From: Pseudomonadota bacterium
Lineage (GTDB): Bacteria; Myxococcota_A; Polyangia; Polyangiales; Polyangiaceae
Direction: 5' to 3'
DNA length: 64,000 nt
Assembly (NCBI GenBank): GCA_023398955.1
Contig: JAEWRL010000012.1
Coordinates: 86,102-150,101 of the forward strand
The notes below the pieces were generated by a model. The model was given only the letters and a program-made list of their open reading frames with translations. It made no database searches and was not told where the DNA came from. This document shows, piece by piece, positions 58,253 to 64,000 of the stretch. Position 1 is the stretch's first letter. Each line of letters opens with the position of its first letter. A program made the translations under genes and the position numbers.

Positions 58253-58689
58253 CAGTTTGCCCGTGCTCCGAGCCAGCACTTCCAGCGCGGTCTCGGCTCC
58301 GCAAAGCCCACCGCTGAATCGCGGCAGCTGCGGACCGTTGTTTCGCCGTAGCACCACGAGAGTGCAACCAGCCGTCCGCCCACGAGGCCATAAAAGTACA
58401 CCATGCCCACGCATGGATCGCCGACGGTACAGCCCAACTCCGCCACCCGCAGCCAACCCCGCTCGTAGCGAGTAATGCACGCGGAGACCTGACGCTTCAG
58501 GAGCAGTACCTTCGGGGGATCGCTCGGCTCGACGCGAGTCGTCAGCGGCGTATCCGTTCGATTCAGCCAGAGATCGGCCAATAGCTTCTCGATCTCACTC
58601 TGAAGGAGCAGCTGCTGCTCGACGAGCCGCGACAGCTCCGGGAGGAGCGCCTCGAGCTCAGCCAACGTGAAAACCCGTTCCGCAATCAT
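58252..58689 (-). CDS. DUF2203-family protein
   Basis: A 145-residue protein recognised from VFTLAELEALLPELSRLVEQ at the start and from VAELGCTVGDPCVGMVYFYG then GRLVALSWCYGETTVRSCRD at the end. These are the ends of DUF2203, a small family of unknown function in Gram-positive and deltaproteobacterial genomes. The conserved tail is GFAEPRPR. The middle is helical (LQSEIEKLLADLWLNRTDTP). It overlaps MerR upstream (ATGA at 58686-58689) and folE downstream by one base (TGATG), which makes it a fixed part of this operon. A role in sensing or metal handling is possible, but nothing in the sequence proves it. Confidence 0.75.
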   Translation of the reverse strand: MIAERVFTLAELEALLPELSRLVEQQLLLQSEIEKLLADLWLNRTDTPLTTRVEPSDPPKVLLLKRQVSACITRYERGWLRVAELGCTVGDPCVGMVYFYGLVGGRLVALSWCYGETTVRSCRDSAVGFAEPRPRWKCWLGARAN

Positions 58690-59222
58690 CCGCTCACGTC
58701 CCACAGCGCACAGATTGTAGGGCAGTTTCGAAGGGGCTCGCAGTCGCGGCACCCGGATGGGAACCTCTTGCCGTCCTCTGAGCAGGACTCGCAGGCACGG
58801 AGGGCTGCTCGCGCTCTCTCCAGCTCGCTTGCCACGCGCTGCAGCAATGCCACGCGAGCATTCAGTGCTTCGATCCGCGAGCGGAGTTCCTCTCCGAGGG
58901 CTGAGGCCGCGGACGCACCGTCCTGGAAGCGTCCCGCGAACTCGAGGAGGTCTCGAATCTCCTGCACCGAGAAGCCAGCAGCCCGCAGGTCTGCGACGAG
59001 GCGAAGACGGGTGAGCTCGCTTTGGGGAAAGAGCCGGTACCGGCCATTGCTACGCTCGAGGGGCCGCAGCAGGCCCGCCTCCTCATAGAACCGAACGGTA
59101 CGGAGCGTGCTGTCCGACAGGCGCGCCATGTCCCCGGTGGTCAGTAGACCATCGCGCCGACGCGCGTGGCACGCGCCATTCTCCTGAGTGCCTTGATGAA
59201 GAGTGCCTTCAGACAACGCCAC
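58686..59222 (-). CDS. MerR-family transcriptional regulator with Cys-rich C-terminus
   Basis: The winged helix-turn-helix is clear (LTTGDMARLSDSTLRTVRFY, EEAGLLRPLERSNGRYRLFP, LRLVADLRAAGFSVQEIRDL), followed by the dimer coiled coil (LGEELRSRIEALNARVALLQ). The C-terminal 30 residues hold six Cys (CESCSEDGKRFPSG, then CRDCEPLRNCPTIC), a possible metal or redox site. It would control the DUF2203, folE and SDR genes that it overlaps. Start is uncertain: no good ATG lies near the DNA-binding domain. GTG at 59222 is listed, TTG 59216 and CTG 59144 are alternatives, and ATG 59129 would cut the domain. Identity of the effector is unknown. Confidence 0.8.
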   Translation of the reverse strand: MALSEGTLHQGTQENGACHARRRDGLLTTGDMARLSDSTLRTVRFYEEAGLLRPLERSNGRYRLFPQSELTRLRLVADLRAAGFSVQEIRDLLEFAGRFQDGASAASALGEELRSRIEALNARVALLQRVASELERARAALRACESCSEDGKRFPSGCRDCEPLRNCPTICALWDVSG

Positions 59223-59715
59223 AACCGCCAAGGGAAGGGTAGGAGCAGCGGGAAGGGCGGTCAAGGCGACCCCGAGGGATGCCGCCGAGCGAGGCCCTGC
59301 GCCTCGATCCCAGGCGATGAGCACCCTCGACTGCTGCTTCGGGGGAGCAGGGCAAAATCAGGCCGCCGCCGCTGACTCCGTTCCGATGTGCCGAGCTGCT
59401 CGCCAGCGAAACCCGGCGTGCCCTGGCCTCCATGGACGCGAGCGTACCAGCGGAGCGGGACCAGCCCGCGCGCAGGTGCGCCGAATCAGGAGAGTACCAT
59501 GGGCGAGGCCCCCGCGCACCGCCTAGTCCGCCCTCCTCGTTTCCGTTCGCGGTGCCTCGACGTTCGCGGTGCCTCGACGTTCGCGGTGCCTCGAGCGTGG
59601 GGGCGAGGTGCCGCTCGGCTCGCCCTATTGCCCGGCCCGTTGGCATCATCGACGCTGACGTGGGTGCATCGGGGCCATCCGCGGGGCATCGCCGATGCTT
59701 TCCGGCAACTGACGC
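59223..59715. other. Intergenic region with 17-bp tandem repeats
   Basis: About 490 bases between the MerR gene and mlaE-like gene, both on the minus strand. It holds three perfect tandem copies of a 17-bp unit (59544-59594). Several long frames cross it on both strands, but their translations are Arg/Ser/Pro-rich and show no conserved domain, so I call no gene. The MerR promoter should lie near 59230-59330 but is not recognised. Confidence 0.45.
59544..59594. repeat. Three tandem copies of a 17-bp repeat
   Basis: The unit CGTTCGCGGTGCCTCGA occurs at 59544-59560, 59561-59577 and 59578-59594 without a mismatch. Seventeen is not a multiple of three, so it is unlikely to be coding. It may be a small regulatory cluster or a replication-slippage product. 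Confidence 0.85.
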
Positions 59716-60564
59716 TCAGAGAACTGGCAACAGCGATATCGCCACTTTGGTCAGGATGAAATCAGCGATGAGGATGGAGATCGAGATCACGACGACGGTT
59801 GTCGTCGTGCTGTGACCTACGCCCGCGGTGCCGCCGCGGGTGTTCAGGCCGAAATGGCAGCCCACAAGAGAGATGATGGCGCCAAAGAAGGGCGTCTTGA
59901 ACATGCCACTGATGAAGTCATTCAACGTGAGCACGCCGAGACCACTTCGGAAGAAGAAATGGTACGGAATGTTGAACTGGATATCAGTGATCAGCATGGC
60001 CCCCGCGAACCCCAAGACGAGCGCGAAGGCTGCCAGTATGGGCATGACCAGGATGCAAGCGATGAAGCGTGGCCACACGAGCTTCTTCAAAGGGTCGGCA
60101 CCGAGTGCACGTATCGCGTCCACCTGTTCCGTGACGGCCATGGCTCCGAGCTCTGCGGCCATGCCAGCACCGATGCGTCCCCCAACGATGACAGCGGTGA
60201 GTGTTGGTGCCAGCTCCCGAGTGAAGGACAAAGCAATGACACGCCCAGTGTACTCCATGCCGCCGAACTTGCGCAGTCCAAAGGCGAACTGGACGCTCAT
60301 CACCATTCCTATGAACACGCTCGTCACCACGACGATGCCCATGGACGTGACTCCCAGCGCCTCCAACTGATGCAGGATAGCCCGCCCTTCGAAGGGACGC
60401 CGCACCGCTGCTCGGACGGTTCCAGCCGTCATGATCGTGATCTGACCAAGGTGAGTGATCAGACCAGAGCTCTTGCGGCCGAGGCGCCACAGCAGGCCGC
60501 GCGGTGCAGGGGGCAGCCTTGAGGTCCGCGCCGATAGCGGCGGCTGTTCATCGCGACGTCTCAC
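59716..60564 (-). CDS. MlaE-family ABC transporter permease
   Basis: A 282-residue permease of the MlaE (MCE-associated) family, which in the Mla system moves phospholipids between outer and inner membrane. The family signature is present: MGIVVVTSVFIGMVMSVQFA, then RELAPTLTAVIVGGRIGAGM and AAELGAMAVTEQVDAIRALG, then PRFIACILVMPILAAF and FNTRGGTAGVGHSTTT-like ending. A Pro/Arg-rich leader precedes the first helix. It starts with GTG (60564), one base after the stop of an upstream lipoprotein gene. Contrary to the usual order, no ATPase (MlaF) or MCE protein (MlaD) is beside it, so partners must be encoded elsewhere. Confidence 0.88.
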   Translation of the reverse strand: MRRRDEQPPLSARTSRLPPAPRGLLWRLGRKSSGLITHLGQITIMTAGTVRAAVRRPFEGRAILHQLEALGVTSMGIVVVTSVFIGMVMSVQFAFGLRKFGGMEYTGRVIALSFTRELAPTLTAVIVGGRIGAGMAAELGAMAVTEQVDAIRALGADPLKKLVWPRFIACILVMPILAAFALVLGFAGAMLITDIQFNIPYHFFFRSGLGVLTLNDFISGMFKTPFFGAIISLVGCHFGLNTRGGTAGVGHSTTTTVVVISISILIADFILTKVAISLLPVL

Positions 60565-60565
60565 C

Positions 60566-61099
60566 TTACTCCTGAACGGTACGAAATCCGGCGATGAAGG
60601 CGTCGAAGTCGACTGCTGTGCTCTGCGCCTGGGCCTGGGCCTGCGCCTGGGCCTGGGCCTGCGCCGGATGGATCAGCATGAAGTCGTAGACGCAACCATC
60701 CTTCTTCAGCACCACTGTCACGAAGCCGCCTGGAACGCCGTCCAGCTTCGCCGTGAGCTCCGTGCGGAGGGCCGCGCGCCCGTCCAGCATGAACTCGCGC
60801 TGGTCCACGATATGGCGCTCCGTGAAGTGCAGAAACAAGTGGTGCGTGAGGGATTCGAGCGGCACATCGTCTGCATCCTTGCCGCAGCGGGCATTCACTG
60901 CGATGGTGGCGCGTGCCGCGTCGCTCCGGAAGGCGAGGTCCACTCCGGAGACGGAAAGCCGCTCGTACCCATCGGGAAGATGGCCGATTCGAAACGACGT
61001 TCCTTCCTCCCTGTAAACACCACCGGAAAGCTGCGAGCCGCCGCAGCCAGCCAGGAGCAGCACCCCAGAAATGCCGAGAATGGTAGACCGTGTCCTCAC
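60566..61099 (-). CDS. Lipoprotein encoded with the MlaE permease
   Basis: A 177-residue lipoprotein: STILGISGVLLLAGCGGSQL has a typical lipobox LAGC. The mature part is a small alpha/beta domain of unknown type (FRIGHLPDGYERLSVSGVDL, FRSDAARATIAVNARCGKDA, REFMLDGRAALRTELTAKLD). Near the C-terminus an Ala-Gln repeat of seven pairs interrupts it, encoded by a hexanucleotide tract. Gene spacing to mlaE is two bases, so it is probably part of the same transport function, but no named family is recognised. Outer-membrane or periplasmic placement is inferred. Confidence 0.7.
   Translation of the reverse strand: MRTRSTILGISGVLLLAGCGGSQLSGGVYREEGTSFRIGHLPDGYERLSVSGVDLAFRSDAARATIAVNARCGKDADDVPLESLTHHLFLHFTERHIVDQREFMLDGRAALRTELTAKLDGVPGGFVTVVLKKDGCVYDFMLIHPAQAQAQAQAQAQAQSTAVDFDAFIAGFRTVQE
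60625..60665. repeat. Hexanucleotide repeat in the lipoprotein gene
   Basis: Seven successive six-base units of GCCTGG or GCCTGC type encode the Ala-Gln run of the lipoprotein. Slippage of one unit would add or remove an Ala-Gln pair without frameshift, so the tract could vary between strains. Confidence 0.85.
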
Positions 61100-61308
61100 G
61101 CGGCTGCCGAGGATAGCACGACGGATGGCAAGCGAGCGCCTTTCGATGCGCTACCGGTGATTCCGCGCTATGGGCAGGACCTGACCAGATCGGGTCCTGG
61201 TCGTCCGGGCCGCAGGTCCCCGAGCTCTCCGCGGGGACTCCACTGAAGGAAGTGCGACACGCATTCGCTTGGGAGCCCGGCCACACCCGCACTCGCCCCA
61301 CACGAGCC

Positions 61309-62079
61309 ATGATTCCCCTTCGCGACGTAAACCCGCGGCACACCACGCCTTTCGTGAACTATGGGCTGCTCTTCGCGAACGTCGTCGTATGGTTTTGGCA
61401 ACTGCTTGCCGCGGAGCCGGGGACTTCATGGGTCGTCGCAGCCTACGGACTGGTGCCAGCGCGGGCTCTCGCGGATCCACCGGGCGAGGCGTTCACGGTT
61501 CTGACCAGCATGTTCATGCACGGCGGGTGGGCGCACCTGGGAGGCAACATGCTGTTCCTCTACGTATTCGGGGACAACGTCGAAGATGCGCTCGGACACA
61601 AACGCTATATCACCTTCTATGCCGTCAGCGGTCTCGGCGCTGCCTTGGCCCAGATCGTGGTGGATACGACGAGCGCAGTGCCGATGGTAGGCGCTTCGGG
61701 CGCCATCGCGGGGGTCCTCGGCGCCTACCTCGTGCTCTATCCTCGTGCGCCCGTCATCGTCTTCAACCCGATTCTTCCATTATGGTTCTTGATCGGGGTC
61801 TTCCCAGTCTTTCCAGCGGCGTTGGTCGTCGGAGAGTGGTTTCTCTGGAACCTCCTGGGTGGGTTCGGGTCGCTCAGCCAAGCTTCTGGGGGTGGTGTCG
61901 CCTTCTTCGCGCACTTGGGTGGCTTTCTTGCCGGTCTTCTGCTCGTCCGCCCATTGATGAGGGGCCGCTCGCGACCGGATTCCCGCCGCTGGGAGGGGTG
62001 GCGCAATCCGCCGCCGCCACCAAGTGGGGGTGCCGGGTACGGGAGAGGCGGGGGGAGTGGTCGGAGCCCCTGGTATTGA
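61309..62079 (+). CDS. Rhomboid-family intramembrane serine protease
   Basis: A 256-residue membrane protease. The first helix is followed by FTVLTSMFMHGGWAHLGGNM, the family segment with His and Asn. The catalytic Ser is in GASGAIAGVLGAYLVLYPRA and the catalytic His in AFFAHLGGFLAGLLLVRPLM. The Gly-rich tail (PPPPPSGGAGYGRGGGSG) is low complexity. The ATG at 61309 lies just before a conserved start (MIPLRDVNPRHTTPFVNYGL). It is upstream of cysS in the same direction, with a gap of about 70 bases. Both active-site motifs are complete. The substrates of bacterial rhomboids are mostly unknown. Confidence 0.92.
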   Translation: MIPLRDVNPRHTTPFVNYGLLFANVVVWFWQLLAAEPGTSWVVAAYGLVPARALADPPGEAFTVLTSMFMHGGWAHLGGNMLFLYVFGDNVEDALGHKRYITFYAVSGLGAALAQIVVDTTSAVPMVGASGAIAGVLGAYLVLYPRAPVIVFNPILPLWFLIGVFPVFPAALVVGEWFLWNLLGGFGSLSQASGGGVAFFAHLGGFLAGLLLVRPLMRGRSRPDSRRWEGWRNPPPPPSGGAGYGRGGGSGRSPWY

Positions 62080-62152
62080 GCAAAGCGAGTCGCGCAGGGG
62101 TCAAGTCGTCCTTGCATCCCGCTCACGGTGACGGTAACCCATCGTCACGACC

Positions 62153-63691
62153 ATGCCCCTTCCGCGCATCTACAATACGCTCAGTCGTCAGCTCGATGAG
62201 CTCAAACCTCTGCGTCCTGGAAGGTTCTCGATCTACTGTTGCGGCCCGACCGTGTACGATGTCCCGCACGTCGGACATGCGCGCGCTGCCTTAGCGCCGG
62301 ACATCCTCGTGCGGTTGCTGCGAGCCAAGGGCCTCGATGTGACGTATGTTCGGAACGTCACCGACATTGATGACAAGATCCTCGACCGCGCACGGCAGAA
62401 TGGGGAGTCGCCGCTCGAGCTCTCCGAGCGGATGACACAGGCCTACAGGCAGCAGATGGGCGCCATCGGGTGCTTGGTGCCGGACGTAGAACCCAAGGTC
62501 AGTGAACATTTGGGTCCAATCCTGGAGCTCGTCAGTGTGCTCCTGGAGCGTGGGCATGCATACGTCGTGGATCGTGACGACGGTCGCCAGGACGTCTACT
62601 ACTCGGTCCGTAGTTTTGGAGGTTACGGTAAGCTCTCGCGGCGGCGCGTCGACGAGCTGGTCGCGGGGGCACGCGTCGAACAGGACGAGCTGAAGCACGA
62701 TCCCCTCGACTTTGCTCTCTGGAAAGGAGCGCCCACGGACACCTGGGGATGGGAGAGCCCGTGGGGATACGGCCGGCCCGGTTGGCACATCGAATGCTCG
62801 GCGATGAGCCACCACTACCTTGGCCAAATCGATCTCCATGCCGGAGGGATGGACCTCATCTTTCCGCATCATGAGAACGAAATCGCCCAAACCGAAGCGG
62901 CCCATCCATCGTCCGTGCCGTCTGCCGTCTGCTGGATGCACAATGGTTTCGTGAACATCGACAAGGAGAAGATGAGCAAGTCGCTCGGCAACTTCGTGAC
63001 GCTCGGCGACGTGCTCGAGCGAAATGATCCCGAGGGTTTCCGCTGGTTTCTACTCGGCGTTCACTATCGCGGTCCGATTCAGTTCGACGTCGAGCAGAGG
63101 CCAGATGGGCGCGTCCTGTTTCCTGGTGTCGACGAAGCCGAGCGTCGGGTGGACTACGTCTATACGACGTTCGCTCGGCTTCAGGGGCTTGTCGGGACGG
63201 ACGAGCACACATCGTCCAAGCAGCCCGCGGAGCTGACGAGGATAGACCAGGGCTTGGCTGCGGCTCTTCAGGCAGCCGAGGCCGCGCTCGACGAGGACCT
63301 GAACACGCCGGTGTCTCTCGCCGCGCTCGGCGACATCGCAAAGCTTGGGAACGAACTCGCCGATATGGCCCAGCGTCGCCGGAAGGACCGCGCCTTCGTC
63401 GAGGGGTGCTCTGCCGTCGCTCTGCGTGGTTTGGCTGCCATGCGCAAGGTGACGGGGCTCCTGGGGCTGATACAGGTCGACTTCGGGGTTTACCGGGCAC
63501 GCACTCAGAAGCGCCGGCTGGCGCTGCGTGGGTTATCGGCGGCGTACATTGATGATTTGGTTCAGGAGCGGACGCGTGCACGCTCTGACAAGGAGTTCAG
63601 TCGATCCGATGAGATCCGTGCTGAGCTCGCTGGCTACGGCATCGTGCTGCAGGATTCCCCCACTGGGACGTCCTGGTCGATAGACGCGTAG
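62153..63691 (+). CDS. cysS: Cysteine--tRNA ligase
   Basis: A 512-residue class I synthetase. The HIGH-type motif is in CGPTVYDVPHVGHARAALAP (HVGH), with the zinc-binding Cys of CGPTVY, then GWHIECSAMSHHYLG (second zinc site) and HAGGMDLIFPHHENEIAQTE. The KMSKS motif is in GFVNIDKEKMSKSLGNFVTL. The DALR-type anticodon region lies at the end (RDKEFSRSDEIRAELAGYGI). Length is a little above the average of 460. The ATG is the family start. No overlapping genes; 170 bases separate it from the four-helix-bundle gene. Confidence 0.97.
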   Translation: MPLPRIYNTLSRQLDELKPLRPGRFSIYCCGPTVYDVPHVGHARAALAPDILVRLLRAKGLDVTYVRNVTDIDDKILDRARQNGESPLELSERMTQAYRQQMGAIGCLVPDVEPKVSEHLGPILELVSVLLERGHAYVVDRDDGRQDVYYSVRSFGGYGKLSRRRVDELVAGARVEQDELKHDPLDFALWKGAPTDTWGWESPWGYGRPGWHIECSAMSHHYLGQIDLHAGGMDLIFPHHENEIAQTEAAHPSSVPSAVCWMHNGFVNIDKEKMSKSLGNFVTLGDVLERNDPEGFRWFLLGVHYRGPIQFDVEQRPDGRVLFPGVDEAERRVDYVYTTFARLQGLVGTDEHTSSKQPAELTRIDQGLAAALQAAEAALDEDLNTPVSLAALGDIAKLGNELADMAQRRRKDRAFVEGCSAVALRGLAAMRKVTGLLGLIQVDFGVYRARTQKRRLALRGLSAAYIDDLVQERTRARSDKEFSRSDEIRAELAGYGIVLQDSPTGTSWSIDA

Positions 63692-63799
63692 TCGACCGCC
63701 AAACACCCCGCAGAGCCTCGATTCGTCGAGTGGAGCTCGTCATAACGGCTCGGTAAAGGCTAGGGCCTGTCACTGAATGCGGTTGGCTCTTCCGTAAAC

Positions 63800-63817
63800 G
63801 TGCCCGTGCCCGTGCCC
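63800..63817. repeat. Three GTGCCC hexamer copies upstream of the four-helix-bundle gene
   Basis: Three tandem GTGCCC units in the gap between cysS and the last gene. The tract is short and could be chance or a slippage product. Confidence 0.8.
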
Positions 63818-63861
63818 GAAAAAGTTGGCAACGCGGGGCCAGCGCTGGCCGATAGCTGAGC

Positions 63862-64000
63862 ATGGAACTGGCTCATGAAAAGCTCGACGTTTACCAACTT
63901 TCTCTCGATTTCGTCGTTCTGGCCAATGACGTCGTCGAGGGTCTTCCGCGAGGGAGGGGGCATCTGGCCGACCAGCTCGCGCGGGCATCAACATCGGTGG
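63862..64000 (+). CDS. Four-helix-bundle protein (S23/bAvd-type), cut by window edge
   Basis: The frame from the ATG at 63862 reads MELAHEKLDVYQLSLDFVVL, then ANDVVEGLPRGRGHLADQLA, then RASTSV. This is the start of the small four-helix-bundle family (TIGR02436-type), whose members are often about 120 residues, found alone or as accessory proteins of diversity-generating elements or within 23S rRNA intervening sequences. Here it stands after cysS with no sign of such elements in view. The rest lies beyond the window, so length and context cannot be judged. No ribosome site stands out. Confidence 0.75.
   Translation, partial: MELAHEKLDVYQLSLDFVVLANDVVEGLPRGRGHLADQLARASTSV

Noticed and set aside
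59209..59649. A 146-codon minus-strand frame and three overlapping plus-strand frames between the MerR and mlaE genes
   Set aside because: Low-complexity Arg/Ser-rich translations, broken by the 17-bp repeats, without ribosome sites or domains.

Overview
The window is GC-rich chromosomal DNA from a bacterium that looks like a member of the Myxococcota, probably Polyangia-like. The evidence is indirect: a Ser/Thr protein kinase with a PEGA-type tail, a Gly/Ser-rich lipoprotein with an NPQPDLP mature N-terminus, a formylglycine-generating-enzyme-like membrane protein, a CcmF operon with zinc-ribbon and extracytoplasmic partners, and many genes overlapping by ATGA, GTGA or TTGA. I see no rRNA, tRNA, CRISPR array, insertion sequence or prophage. 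The one RNA gene I can support is the small SRP RNA (ffs).

Layout. 1-4340: end of rpe, a GNAT enzyme, a lone cyclic-nucleotide-binding domain, the Gly-rich lipoprotein, and a coupled pair of a degenerate DAHP-synthase homologue and prephenate dehydrogenase. 4841-15742: kinase, small lipoprotein, serS, RNase R, a VKOR-DsbA fusion, adenosine deaminase, a DnaJ/CbpA chaperone, a methyltransferase and rpoZ. 15907-17605: a compact candidate type II restriction-modification pair with a perfect 20-bp palindrome upstream. 17606-29011: a DHA2 efflux pump, a lytic transglycosylase, a complete mukF-mukE-mukB condensin locus, and an AmpG-like permease with a Cys-rich tail. 29157-42285: tlyA, ligA, a CPBP protease and FGE-like pair, cinA-thpR, clpB, a TGS/uridine-kinase-like protein and an anchored PEGA-like protein. 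42286-47746: gyrB, recF and dnaN, then an intergenic region with inverted DnaA boxes and AT-rich DNA that is a good oriC candidate; dnaA itself is not here. 47747-52148: the ccmF operon. 52254-55217: pyrH, then a PpiC lipoprotein and a KamA-type radical SAM enzyme. 55175-59222: a coiled-coil membrane protein, ffs, and a fully overlapping operon of MerR regulator, DUF2203 protein, folE and a short-chain dehydrogenase. 59716-64000: a lipoprotein with an orphan MlaE permease, a rhomboid protease, cysS, and the start of a four-helix-bundle protein.

How genes work together. dnaN, recF, gyrB and ligA are replication and repair genes clustered around the possible origin, and MukBEF would organise the chromosome. 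The pieces that most deserve attention are the pseudo-DAHP synthase fixed to tyrA, the full MukBEF set outside the gammaproteobacteria, the palindrome beside the restriction-modification genes, the pterin-type operon under a Cys-rich MerR regulator, and the permease carrying a Cys-rich repeat domain. I did not identify a clearly new multi-gene system; the strongest candidates are reinterpretations of known families.
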